Assembly (NCBI RefSeq): GCF_002369955.1
Contig: NZ_AP014564.1
Coordinates: forward strand, 1,596,996-1,660,995
Source of the DNA: Ichthyobacterium seriolicida
GTDB taxonomy: Bacteria; Bacteroidota; Bacteroidia; Flavobacteriales; Ichthyobacteriaceae
Direction: 5' to 3'
Length of the DNA stretch: 64,000 nt
Positions 39,737-49,048 of the stretch are shown here, in pieces. Numbering within the stretch: the first letter of the stretch is position 1; each line of letters opens with the position of its first letter. The notes beneath the pieces were generated by a model. That model saw nothing but the letters and a program-made list of their open reading frames with translations. It ran no database searches and was not told where the DNA came from. The position numbers were made by a program, and so were the translations under genes.

Positions 39737-42700
39737 TTATTTAAAAACTACTACTAAATCATTTACATCTACTAAATTACCATCACTTATAATAACATCT
39801 GATACAATTGCATCTCGCTCAGCAACAATAGCAGTCTCAGTCTTCATAGACTCTATTATGAATAATGTATCGCCCTTAATTACAGAATCTCCCTCTTTGA
39901 CAAATACTTTTGAAAGGAGCCCTTGCAAGGGAGCGCCCAGATGTTTTGTATTATTTGACTCTACCTTCCTATTTTTATTCTCTTGTACGTTTAAAGACCT
40001 ATCACGACAAAATATATTTCTGGTTTGACCATTTACCCTAAAGAAAACTATCCTAATACCCGATTCATTTGGCTGTCCTACAGACAATAATTTTATCAAT
40101 ACAGATTTACCTTTATCTATATCGAACATCACCTCATCACCTTGCTTCATTCCAAAAAAGAAATTTTCCGTGGGCAACTTAGATATGTCACCATATATTA
40201 AATACTTATCATGCATATCAGCATATACCTTAGGATAAAGCTTATAAGAGAGATAATCCTCTAGGGTCAGCTCCCTGTGATAATCTCTTTGATATATCTC
40301 TGAGAAACATTCAAAATCAGAATCGATATCTACAGGCTCTATTCTAGAATTTGGTCTCTCCGTATAAGGCGTTTCACCTTTGAGAATTATATCTTGAAGC
40401 TCTTTTGGAAACCCTCCTAAAGGTTGACCTAAATCACCCATAAAAAAAGACTTTACCGAATCGGGATAAGAGATGCTATCTCCCTTGGATATCACATCCT
40501 CTACAGTGTAATCATTAGAGACTAAGAATTGAGCCATATCGCCCACCACCTTAGAACTAGGAGTTACCTTTATTACATCTCCAAATAATTTATTTACATG
40601 GGCATATGTCTTTTTTATCTTTTCGAACTTATCACCCAAACCTATAGACGCAGACTGAGACATCAAATTTGAATACTGACCGCCTGGAATTTCATGTTTA
40701 TAAACCTCTGCGGTTCCAGATTTCATATTAGACTCAAATGGATAGTAATACTCCCTCACCCTCTCCCAATAATTAGAATAGGCATTTAAAGAATCTACAT
40801 CCATTTTATTTTCTCTAGGATGATTTTTCATCATCTCGACTATAGAGTTAAAATTAGGCTGAGACGTCAATCCAGACATACCTCCTAAAGCTACATCTAT
40901 AACATCCACATCAGCTTCAATAGCCTTTAAATAAGTGGCAGACTGTAGAGAAGAAGTATCATGAGTGTGAAGATGGATAGGCAGATTGACACTTTGTTTT
41001 AAAGCAGATATAAGCTCAAAGGCAGCATATGGTTTTAACAATCCCGCCATATCTTTTATAGCTATGATATGAGCTCCAGAATTCTCCAAATCCTTAGCCA
41101 TTTGTAGATAGTAAGCTAAGTTATATTTAGTATTTCTAGGATCTAAAATGTCGCCTGTATAACAAATGGCGGCCTCTATTATGTTAGATGTGTTTTTTCT
41201 TATAAAATCTATGGAAGGAACTATATTATCTATCCAGTTTAGAGAGTCGAAAACTCTGAAAATATCTATACCATTTACAGAGGCCCTCTCTATGAACTTG
41301 CAGATCAGATTATCGGAATAGGCCGAATAGCCAACAGCATTGGAACCTCTCAACAACATCTGAAATAAAATATTTGGAATGGCCTTTCTCAACTGCCTCA
41401 ACCTATCCCAAGGATCTTCATACAGAAATCTCATACACACATCGAAAGTAGCCCCTCCCCACATCTCTAAACTGAAAATATCAGAATGTGCCTTGGCATA
41501 TCCTTCAGCTACTTTTAACATATCATAAGTACGCATACGAGTGGCTATAAGAGATTGATGAGCATCCCTCATAGTTGTATCAGTGTAATGTATCTTTTTC
41601 TCCTCTTTCAACCATTTAGAAAATCCATCTGTACCCATATGGGTAAGCATATCTTTAGTCCCCTTTGGATAAGCCTTGTAATGATCAGACTTAGGAACTA
41701 CAGGTACTACAAATCTCTTGTCATTTTGAACAAACCTCACATCGGGATTACCATTTACTACAACCTCGCCTATGTAATTTATTATTTTAGATACCCTATC
41801 TCGTCTTTTCTTTATATCAAATAACTCTTTAGAATTCTCTATAAAATTAACTGTAGCTTTTCCACTTTTAAAAGTTTCATTTCTAACTATATTTAATAAA
41901 AAAGGAATATTCGTCTTGACTCCCCTTATTCTGAATTCTTGTAAGGCCCGATCCATTTTTTTACAAGCGCTGGTCAATTCCCTAGAATGAGCAGATACCT
42001 TTACTAACATAGAATCGAAAAAAGGACTTATTGTCACACCTTGATAAACACTTCCCACATCTAAGCGGATACCAAAACCTGCAGCGCTTCTATAAGCAGT
42101 AATAGTTCCATAATCGGGAGTGAAATTATTTTTTGGATCTTCTGTTGTAATACGAGATTGTATGGCATATCCATTTACTTTAACACATTCTTGGGAAGGT
42201 ATATTTATCTCTTTAGAATCTAGTTTATAATCTCCTGCTACAAAAATCTGGGTCTTGACCAAATCTATATTCGTAACCATCTCTGTTATAGTGTGTTCTA
42301 CTTGAATCCTAGGATTTACCTCTATAAAATAAATGCGATTATCAGAATCTAATAAAAACTCTACAGTTCCTACATTGTTATAATTTACCTCTTTACATAT
42401 ATCTACGGCTGATTTGTATAAATCTTGTTTAACTTGCTCATCTAACCCATAAGATGGAGCCATCTCTATCACCTTTTGATAACGCCTTTGAACAGAACAA
42501 TCTCTCTCGTATAGATGAACTATATTGCCATAGTTATCTGATACTACCTGTACTTCTATGTGTTTTGGATTTTCCACATATTTCTCCATGAATACTGAAT
42601 CGTTTCCAAATGAATTCAAGGCTTCTCTCTTAGCCTCTGGATACGACTTTATCAGCTCTTGTCTATTGCGTATAACGCGCATGCCTCTACCACCACCTCC

Positions 42701-43189
42701 AAATACAGATTTCAACATAATGGGATAAGATATCCTTTCGGCCTCTTGTATGGCCACATCTATATCTGTTAAATCTCTTTCATTGCTTTGTATTACAGAG
42801 ACTCCACATTTCTGTGCTACTCGTTTTGCACTCACCTTATCTCCTAAATACCTCATAACACTAGGTTTAGGGCCTATAAATATTATGTCGTTATCGATGC
42901 ATTTTTGAACAAAATCTTCATTTTCCGACATAAAACCATATCCAGGATGGATGGCGTCAACACCTTTTTCTTTAGCTAATTTTACAATTATATCCGCGTC
43001 TAAATAGGGCTTTATAGGAGAGTCATTGGGACCTATCTGATATGACTCATCAGCTTTGTAACGATGTTGGGAATACCTGTCTTCATATGTAAATACAGCC
43101 ACAGTTTTTATTCCTAATTCCACTGAAGCTCTGAAAACTCTAATGGCTATCTCTCCTCTATTAGCAACTAATATTTTCTTTATTCTCAT
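39737..43189 (-). CDS. pyc: Pyruvate carboxylase
   Basis: This single-chain biotin enzyme makes oxaloacetate from pyruvate. The 1150 residues hold a biotin carboxylase domain (1-~455: KILVANRGEIAIRVFRA, FGGGGRGMRV, EKYVENPKHIEVQ, EVNPRIQVEH), a carboxyltransferase domain (~530-800: DTTMRDAHQSLIATRMRT, MWGGATFDVCMRF, IKDMAGLLKP, HLHTHDTS) and a C-terminal biotinyl domain with the lysine in IESMKTETA (about residue 1111). Length and order are those of the alpha4 type enzyme. It is a single-gene unit with its own promoter, divergent from fibre gene E. Confidence 0.97.
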   Translation of the reverse strand: MRIKKILVANRGEIAIRVFRASVELGIKTVAVFTYEDRYSQHRYKADESYQIGPNDSPIKPYLDADIIVKLAKEKGVDAIHPGYGFMSENEDFVQKCIDNDIIFIGPKPSVMRYLGDKVSAKRVAQKCGVSVIQSNERDLTDIDVAIQEAERISYPIMLKSVFGGGGRGMRVIRNRQELIKSYPEAKREALNSFGNDSVFMEKYVENPKHIEVQVVSDNYGNIVHLYERDCSVQRRYQKVIEMAPSYGLDEQVKQDLYKSAVDICKEVNYNNVGTVEFLLDSDNRIYFIEVNPRIQVEHTITEMVTNIDLVKTQIFVAGDYKLDSKEINIPSQECVKVNGYAIQSRITTEDPKNNFTPDYGTITAYRSAAGFGIRLDVGSVYQGVTISPFFDSMLVKVSAHSRELTSACKKMDRALQEFRIRGVKTNIPFLLNIVRNETFKSGKATVNFIENSKELFDIKKRRDRVSKIINYIGEVVVNGNPDVRFVQNDKRFVVPVVPKSDHYKAYPKGTKDMLTHMGTDGFSKWLKEEKKIHYTDTTMRDAHQSLIATRMRTYDMLKVAEGYAKAHSDIFSLEMWGGATFDVCMRFLYEDPWDRLRQLRKAIPNILFQMLLRGSNAVGYSAYSDNLICKFIERASVNGIDIFRVFDSLNWIDNIVPSIDFIRKNTSNIIEAAICYTGDILDPRNTKYNLAYYLQMAKDLENSGAHIIAIKDMAGLLKPYAAFELISALKQSVNLPIHLHTHDTSSLQSATYLKAIEADVDVIDVALGGMSGLTSQPNFNSIVEMMKNHPRENKMDVDSLNAYSNYWERVREYYYPFESNMKSGTAEVYKHEIPGGQYSNLMSQSASIGLGDKFEKIKKTYAHVNKLFGDVIKVTPSSKVVGDMAQFLVSNDYTVEDVISKGDSISYPDSVKSFFMGDLGQPLGGFPKELQDIILKGETPYTERPNSRIEPVDIDSDFECFSEIYQRDYHRELTLEDYLSYKLYPKVYADMHDKYLIYGDISKLPTENFFFGMKQGDEVMFDIDKGKSVLIKLLSVGQPNESGIRIVFFRVNGQTRNIFCRDRSLNVQENKNRKVESNNTKHLGAPLQGLLSKVFVKEGDSVIKGDTLFIIESMKTETAIVAERDAIVSDVIISDGNLVDVNDLVVVFK

Positions 43190-43237
43190 ATTCTAACAAA
43201 TCTTTTTGTGCAAAAAAAACGATGAGTATTATCTGTT

Positions 43238-43267
43238 CGAAGGTATTGAGAACAAACTAAACACTAA
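43238..43267 (-). promoter_or_regulatory. Predicted promoter of pyc
   Basis: On the minus strand, TTAG (43267-43264), an 18-bp spacer and TACCTTCG (43245-43238) lie 49 bp upstream of the pyc ATG. It is the same TTAG / TAnnTTyG pattern found before the fibre genes, so it is probably the housekeeping promoter form of this organism. Confidence 0.5.
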
Positions 43268-43410
43268 TCAAACAGGCAAAAAACCCCAGCAAAAGTATAG
43301 TATATTTTTTAAGGTAACCCGTGATATACTAATATTTGAGCGTAATAAATCTCATTTTTTAAAAACTGCTTTCAGGCACTTCAGTTTGCTAAAAATATTT
43401 TGCTGCTATT

Positions 43411-43441
43411 TTAGTATAAATATCGGAACTTTGTAAGTTTG
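43411..43441 (+). promoter_or_regulatory. Predicted promoter of fibre gene E (class iii)
   Basis: TTAG (43411-43414), a 19-bp spacer and TAAGTTTG (43434-43441) give a perfect -7 box 52 bp before the ATG at 43493. The TATAAATATCGGAACTTTG spacer resembles genes C and D of the opposite array. Confidence 0.6.
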
Positions 43442-43492
43442 CACATACTATTACCGTAGTTATTTAATTATATGACGATGTTATTAGATCAC

Positions 43493-46225
43493 ATGAGAAG
43501 AAGACTCGTGTTTTACTTTGGTTTTATATTTTTATCATTTCTAAGTATCAATTCTCTTTCTAATAATTTTCCTGATAAGTTGAGTTATCAGCTAGTGATT
43601 AGGAAAGATGATAAATTATTAAAAGAATTTACAGTTAGTATTCGTATTTCTATATATTCTTTAAATGGAAAGATAGAAAATGTTGTATACTCTGAAGTTC
43701 ATTGGAATGTTAAAACAGATAAGAATGGCCTAGCTACTCTAAAGGTAGGAGAAGGTATTAGATCTCAAGGATTCTCAAGTTCAAAATTATCTGATTTAGA
43801 ATGGTCCGAATATTCATATTACATTAAATCAGAGATAGATCTGACTGGTAACAATAATTATAGTAATGCTCTTATAAAAAAGAGTCAAATACTTAGTGTC
43901 CCTTATGCATTTTATGCAGCGGATAGTCCAAAAATAGATGTTATAGATAATTTGAGTTCTAGAGCTGTATCAGCTGCTCTATCAGCCAATAAAGGGAGAG
44001 ATTTAGAAGAAAGAAAATTAGACAAAATAGATATTGCTGATAATTTTAATGGAGGTAAAGGTAAAGTTTTATCAGCTGATAGAGGCAAAGAGCTTTATGA
44101 AAGGGTAGATAAATCTGAAACTAAGATATTTGAACAGGAAAAGGAGTTAACCGCTCAGAAAGAGGGGCTAAAGATTCAAAGTGAAAAAATAGACAAACAA
44201 GAGAAAGAGTTAACTGAAGAGAAGGCAGAGTTAACTGAACAGAAGGCAGAGTTAAATGAACAGAAAGCAGAGTTAACTGAACAGAAGGCAGAGTTAAATG
44301 AACAAAAGGCAGAGTTAACTGAAGAGAAGGAAGAGTTAACTAAACAGAAGGCAGAGTTAACTGAACAGAAGGCAGAGTTAACTGAAGAGAAGGAAGAGTT
44401 AACTAAACAGAAGGCAGAGTTAACTAAACAGAAGGCAGAGTTAACTAAACAGAAGGCAGAGTTAACAAACAAGATAGAAACTCAGAAGACAGAGTTAACA
44501 GGTAAGATAAATACAGCGAAGGCTACTTTAGGAACCCACGAAACAAGAATTACAAATTTAGAGGAGGGGAAACTAGACGTCATTACTAATCTAACCCTTA
44601 ACTCTGAAAATGCTAAAAAAGTTTTATCAGCGCATCAAGGATATCTGCTTAAGCAGATGATAGACGCAAAGGCAAAAAGAGGTCCAGCAGGCGCTAGAGG
44701 AGAGCGAGGTGAAACAGGAGCAATAGGGCCAAAAGGAGAAGATGGTCAAAAAGGTGACCAAGGAGAACAAGGGTTAAAGGGAGATACTGGTCTAACAGGA
44801 CCTCAAGGTCTAGCGGGAGCTGTTGGGCCTCCAGGCCCAACAGGCGCAAAAGGTGAAGATGGCAAGAAAGGTCCAAAAGGTGATAGGGGCGAAACAGGGC
44901 CATCAGGGCCTAAAGGGCAAAAAGGAGACACTGGTGCTCAAGGACCAAAGGGAGAGCAAGGTGAAAAGGGACAAATAGGCCCAGCAGGACCAAAAGGAGA
45001 CGATGGTGCTCAAGGGCCTCCAGGCGAGCCAGGACCAGAAAAAATTATTGATGATTTAGACTCTGAGGAGACAACAAGTGCCTTATCAGCTAAACAAGGT
45101 AAGGTTTTAGCTGGGATGATAAAAAGTAAATCACCATTTATAAAGACAGATACTGGAGAAAATATCATAACTCTTTCTCATGAAGGGGATAAGAGTACTT
45201 CAATAAGTGGCACAAAAAATATGCTTTTAGGTATTGGCTCCAAGTCTTCTAGCGGATCACCTAGCAATGAGATAGCTATAGGAAGTAACGCTCAAGGTAA
45301 AGGGTCTAATACAGTAGTTTTAGGGAATGATAAGATTTTAAAAACGTATTTAAAAGGCAGGGTTATGTTAGGTAATAGTAATCGTCACACAGGCTCAACT
45401 ATGGAAAATATGGGATTATTAAATATTAATGGCAATACTAATTCCCTTGTCAAAAAATCTGTTTATTTTAACAAAGATCATTATAGTTTGAGTTATACTA
45501 ATCGTAATAGGAATGAAAATATTTCTTTGTATGCTAGTCATAGTATTGCAACAAGTCATAGATTTCTAGCTATATCAGATAAGCGTATCAAAAGTATAAA
45601 GGGGCTCTCGGATAAAAGAGAAGATTTAAAAAAGCTCTTAAATATAGAGATTACAGATTATACTATAATAGACAGTATAGAAAGCGGGGTAAAACCGTTC
45701 AAAAAGGTAATAGCTCAGCAAGTAGAAAATATATTACCAGATGTTATAAGTATAAGTAAAGGAGTTATTCCTAATATGTATGAATTAGCTAAATCAATGA
45801 GCATTTCTAATGAAGGAAGTAATATCACGACAAACAAGGCACACAATTTTTCTGTTGGAGATCTCATTAAGGTTATTATAGAAAATGACGGAGAGAGGTC
45901 TGTAAAAGTAAAGAGAGTTATAGATTCTAATACATTTTTAACAGAAGAGGTTTTAGATTCTAAAAATAAGGTTTTCATCTACGGTAAGGAGGTAGACGAT
46001 TTACGATCAGTAGATTACGATGGACTTACCACTTTAAATATTTCAGCTACCCAAGCAGTTTATGAAGAGCTTGTCTCTACTAAGGAAAAACTTTCTGTTA
46101 CAAATCAAAAGCTTTCTGCTACTGAGCAAAAGCTTTCCACTAATGAAAAAGAACTTTCTGTTACTAAAGAAAAGCTTTCTAATACTGAAAATAAATTAGA
46201 TACTCTAAATAAAGGTATTAAGTAA
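43493..46225 (+). CDS. Fibre gene E: coiled-coil-rich collagen-like fibre, C-terminus frameshifted
   Basis: The gene codes ~910 residues from [11 protein letters not shown]; an ATG seven codons upstream is unlikely by alignment to paralogues. The order is signal peptide, N-domain to [14 protein letters not shown] and LSADRG, then a long coiled coil with 12 seven-residue QKAELT-type units and LSAHQG. A short collagen tract (~395-513, 40 triplets) precedes LSAKQG, a short head ([31 protein letters not shown]), the S74 domain from S-D-K-R-I-K (~695) and the C-terminal coil. An extra A at 46207-46209 (CTCTAAATAAAGG versus CTCTAATAAAGG in paralogues) shifts the frame and replaces the last ~20 residues by NKGIK. 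The restored frame would stop at 46271. A trimeric secreted fibre is inferred. Confidence 0.85.
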   Translation: MRRRLVFYFGFIFLSFLSINSLSNNFPDKLSYQLVIRKDDKLLKEFTVSIRISIYSLNGKIENVVYSEVHWNVKTDKNGLATLKVGEGIRSQGFSSSKLSDLEWSEYSYYIKSEIDLTGNNNYSNALIKKSQILSVPYAFYAADSPKIDVIDNLSSRAVSAALSANKGRDLEERKLDKIDIADNFNGGKGKVLSADRGKELYERVDKSETKIFEQEKELTAQKEGLKIQSEKIDKQEKELTEEKAELTEQKAELNEQKAELTEQKAELNEQKAELTEEKEELTKQKAELTEQKAELTEEKEELTKQKAELTKQKAELTKQKAELTNKIETQKTELTGKINTAKATLGTHETRITNLEEGKLDVITNLTLNSENAKKVLSAHQGYLLKQMIDAKAKRGPAGARGERGETGAIGPKGEDGQKGDQGEQGLKGDTGLTGPQGLAGAVGPPGPTGAKGEDGKKGPKGDRGETGPSGPKGQKGDTGAQGPKGEQGEKGQIGPAGPKGDDGAQGPPGEPGPEKIIDDLDSEETTSALSAKQGKVLAGMIKSKSPFIKTDTGENIITLSHEGDKSTSISGTKNMLLGIGSKSSSGSPSNEIAIGSNAQGKGSNTVVLGNDKILKTYLKGRVMLGNSNRHTGSTMENMGLLNINGNTNSLVKKSVYFNKDHYSLSYTNRNRNENISLYASHSIATSHRFLAISDKRIKSIKGLSDKREDLKKLLNIEITDYTIIDSIESGVKPFKKVIAQQVENILPDVISISKGVIPNMYELAKSMSISNEGSNITTNKAHNFSVGDLIKVIIENDGERSVKVKRVIDSNTFLTEEVLDSKNKVFIYGKEVDDLRSVDYDGLTTLNISATQAVYEELVSTKEKLSVTNQKLSATEQKLSTNEKELSVTKEKLSNTENKLDTLNKGIK
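44216..44467 (+). repeat. 21-bp tandem repeat (12 units) in the coiled coil of gene E
   Basis: Twelve consecutive 21-bp units each code one heptad of the type [EK][EQ]K[AE]EL[TN]. Homologous arrays have 5 units in gene A and 2 in gene F, so this is a variable-number repeat. Confidence 0.92.
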
Positions 46226-46318
46226 ATCAAATACCCTTAGTGAGGAAGATATAAAAGTTTTGACAGAATAAGTTCAAAATAAATTAAAATCCTAGGTTCG
46301 ATATATAGAACTACTGTG

Positions 46319-46351
46319 TTAGCATATTTAAAAGAAAAAGTTTTAACTTTG
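46319..46351 (+). promoter_or_regulatory. Predicted promoter of fibre gene F (class ii)
   Basis: TTAG (46319-46322), a 21-bp spacer and TAACTTTG (46344-46351) lie 46 bp before the ATG. The A-rich spacer with TTTAAAAGAA is shared with genes G and J. Confidence 0.6.
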
Positions 46352-46397
46352 TTAACATGTATATACTAGAATAGATTGTATTAATATAACTAAAATT

Positions 46398-48923
46398 ATG
46401 AATAGAAAAATTGCTTTTTACTTTGGATTTATATTTTTCTCATTTCTAAGTATCAATTCTCTTTCTAATAATTTTCCTGATAAGTTAAGTTATCAGTTAG
46501 TGATTAGGAAAGGTGATAAATTATTAAAAGAAGCTATAGTTAGTATTCGTATTTCTATATATTCTTTAAATGGAAAGATAGAAAATATTGTATACTCTGA
46601 AGTTCATTGGAGTGTTAAAACGGATAAAAATGGTTTAGCCTCTTTAAAAGTTGGAGAAGGTATTAGGACTGAATCTTTTGTGAAGTTAAGTCTATCGGAT
46701 TTACCATGGTCTAATAGTTCTTATTACATCAAATCAGAGATAGATCTGACCAGTAAAAACAATTATGACAAAGCTCTTATAGAAAAGAGTCAGATTCTTA
46801 GTGTCCCTTATGCATTTTATGCAGCAGATAGTCCAAAAATAACTGTTGTAGATAATCTAAATTCTAGGTCTGTAACATCTGCTATATCGGCCAATAAGGG
46901 AAGAGATTTAGAAAAGAGAAAATTAGATAAAATAAATATTGCTGATAATTTTAATGGAGGTTCTGGTAAAGTTTTATCAGCTGATAGAGGAAAGGAGCTT
47001 TATGAAAGGGTAAATAAATATGAAACCAAGATATTTGAACAGGAAAAGGAGTTAACCGCTCAGAAAGAGGGGCTAAAGATTCAAAGTGAAAAAATAGACA
47101 AACAAGAGAAAGAGTTAACTGAAGAGAAGGCAGAGTTAACTAAACAGAAAGCAGAGTTAACAGGTAAGATAAATACAGCGGAGACTACTTTAGGAGCTAA
47201 TATAGCTGCTCAGAGGATAGAGTTAAAAGAACAGGGTGCTAAATTAGTAGAATACGAAGAAAAATTTAAAAAATTAGAGGATGGGAAACTAGAAGTTGTA
47301 AACAACCTAGATTTTTCAGCTCATAATGAAAAAAAAGTTTTATCAGCATATCAAGGATATCTGCTTAAGAATATGATAGATAAAAAGGCAGAAAGAGGTC
47401 CTATAGGACTAACAGGGCCAGCGGGTCCAACAGGAGAAAAAGGAAAAACTGGCCCAGCAGGTAAAGAAGGTCCTGCTGGGCCTCAAGGAGTAGCTGGACC
47501 AGCGGGATCTCCAGGTTCAGTAGGACCTCGTGGTGAAAAAGGCCTGACAGGAGCTACAGGAGCAGCAGGCCCTACCGGCCCAGTGGGTCCAGCAGGACCA
47601 AAAGGAGACGATGGTGCTCAAGGGCCTCCAGGCAAGCCAGGACCAGAAAAAATTATTGATGATTTAGACTCTGAGGAGACAACAAGTGCCTTATCAGCTA
47701 AACAAGGTAAGGTTTTAGCTGGGATGATAAAAAGTAAATCACCATTTATAAAGACAGATACTGGAGAAAATATCATAACTCTTTCTCATGAAGGGGATAA
47801 GAGTACTTCAATAAGTGGCACAAAAAATATGCTTTTAGGTATTGGCTCCAAGTCTTCTAGCGGATCACCTATAAACGAGATCGCTATAGGAAGTGGCGCT
47901 CAAGGTAAAGGATCTAATACAGTAGTATTAGGAAATAACAATACTCTAATGACATATTTAAAAGGAAGGGTTTTAATAACTACTGCTACAAAAAATTTAA
48001 GCGATCATGCTATAGGTATGTTGAACATTGATGGTAATACTGGTCACACTTTAGACCCTGGAACTCACTTTAGTAAAGATCAAGGGTATTCTTTGACGTA
48101 CGATAGTTCTCACAGAAAAATAGCTCGTTATATCTCTATCTATGCTAGTCACGCTGTTGTAACAAAGGATATGTTTTTAGCTATATCGGACAAACGTATC
48201 AAGAGCATAAAGGGAATCTCAGATAGAAGAGAAGATTTAAAGAAACTTCTAAATATAGAAATTACAGATTATACCATGATAGATAGTATAGAAAGTGGAG
48301 TTAGGCCATTTAAAAAAGTAATAGCTCAGCAGGTAGAAAGTATAGTTCAAGAGGTCATAAATATAAATAAAGGTATTATCCCTAATGTATATGAATTAGC
48401 TAAATCAATGAGCATTTCTAACGAAGGAAGTACTATCACGACAAACAAGGTTCACAGTTTTTCTATTGGAGATCTCATTAAGGTTATTATAGAGAATGAT
48501 GGAGAGAGATATGTGAAAGTAAAGAGAGTTATAGATTCTAATACATTTTTAACAGAAGAGATTTTAGATTCTAAAAATAAGGTTTTCATCTACGGTAAGG
48601 AGGTAGACGATTTACGATCAGTAGATTACGATGGTCTTACCACTTTAAATATTTCAGCAACACAAGCAGTTTATGAAGAGCTTGTTTCTACTAACAAAAA
48701 ACTTTCTACTACTGAGAAAAAACTTTCCACTACTGAGAAAAAACTTTCTGCTACTGAGAAAAAACTTTCTGCTACTGAGCAAAAGCTTTCTACTAATGAA
48801 AAAGAGCTTTCTGTTACTAAAGAAAAGCTTTCTAATACTGAAAATAAATTAGATACTTTGATAAAGGCATTAAGTAAATCAAATGCCCTTAGTAAGGAAG
48901 ATATAAAAGTTTTGACAAAGTAA
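46398..48923 (+). CDS. Fibre gene F: short collagen tract, S74 domain
   Basis: This 841-residue family member has a signal peptide, an N-domain to [14 protein letters not shown] and LSADRG, a coiled coil with only two 7-residue QKAELT units followed by a stretch nearly identical to gene A ([20 protein letters not shown]), and LSAYQG. A collagen tract of ~27 triplets (~333-415) precedes LSAKQG, a head, the S74 domain (S-D-K-R-I-K ~597) and a C-terminal coil with five LSTTEKK-type units. From about 47598 to 47865 the DNA is almost identical to gene E (44995-45262), while the collagen just upstream is different: a clear mosaic junction. In the S74 domain VPEV is replaced by VQEV. Confidence 0.86.
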   Translation: MNRKIAFYFGFIFFSFLSINSLSNNFPDKLSYQLVIRKGDKLLKEAIVSIRISIYSLNGKIENIVYSEVHWSVKTDKNGLASLKVGEGIRTESFVKLSLSDLPWSNSSYYIKSEIDLTSKNNYDKALIEKSQILSVPYAFYAADSPKITVVDNLNSRSVTSAISANKGRDLEKRKLDKINIADNFNGGSGKVLSADRGKELYERVNKYETKIFEQEKELTAQKEGLKIQSEKIDKQEKELTEEKAELTKQKAELTGKINTAETTLGANIAAQRIELKEQGAKLVEYEEKFKKLEDGKLEVVNNLDFSAHNEKKVLSAYQGYLLKNMIDKKAERGPIGLTGPAGPTGEKGKTGPAGKEGPAGPQGVAGPAGSPGSVGPRGEKGLTGATGAAGPTGPVGPAGPKGDDGAQGPPGKPGPEKIIDDLDSEETTSALSAKQGKVLAGMIKSKSPFIKTDTGENIITLSHEGDKSTSISGTKNMLLGIGSKSSSGSPINEIAIGSGAQGKGSNTVVLGNNNTLMTYLKGRVLITTATKNLSDHAIGMLNIDGNTGHTLDPGTHFSKDQGYSLTYDSSHRKIARYISIYASHAVVTKDMFLAISDKRIKSIKGISDRREDLKKLLNIEITDYTMIDSIESGVRPFKKVIAQQVESIVQEVININKGIIPNVYELAKSMSISNEGSTITTNKVHSFSIGDLIKVIIENDGERYVKVKRVIDSNTFLTEEILDSKNKVFIYGKEVDDLRSVDYDGLTTLNISATQAVYEELVSTNKKLSTTEKKLSTTEKKLSATEKKLSATEQKLSTNEKELSVTKEKLSNTENKLDTLIKALSKSNALSKEDIKVLTK
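47121..47162 (+). repeat. 21-bp repeat (2 units) in the coiled coil of gene F
   Basis: Two units are homologous to the 5-unit array of gene A and the 12-unit array of gene E, with the same flanks (KQEKELT before, GKINTA after). Confidence 0.85.
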
Positions 48924-48970
48924 GTTCAAGATAAATTTAGATCCTAGGTTCGACGTATAGAACTACTATA

Positions 48971-49003
48971 TTAGCTTTTTTAAAAGAAAAAGTATTACCT
49001 TCG
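48971..49003 (+). promoter_or_regulatory. Predicted promoter of fibre gene G (class ii)
   Basis: TTAG (48971-48974), a 21-bp spacer and TACCTTCG (48996-49003) lie 45 bp before the ATG at 49049. A nearby ATG at 49042 opens a frame of only four codons and is not the start. Confidence 0.55.
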
Positions 49004-49048
49004 TTAGATATATATATAACAATTTATGTTAATATAAAACTATGAATA

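Noticed and set aside
43206-43436. 76-codon plus-strand frame between pyc and gene E
   Set aside because: No recognisable domain. It overlaps the predicted pyc and gene E promoters and its composition looks like translated intergenic DNA.
44216-44467. CRISPR-like array of short repeats
   Set aside because: The 21-bp units are contiguous without spacers and are in frame inside a coding sequence, coding coiled-coil heptads.
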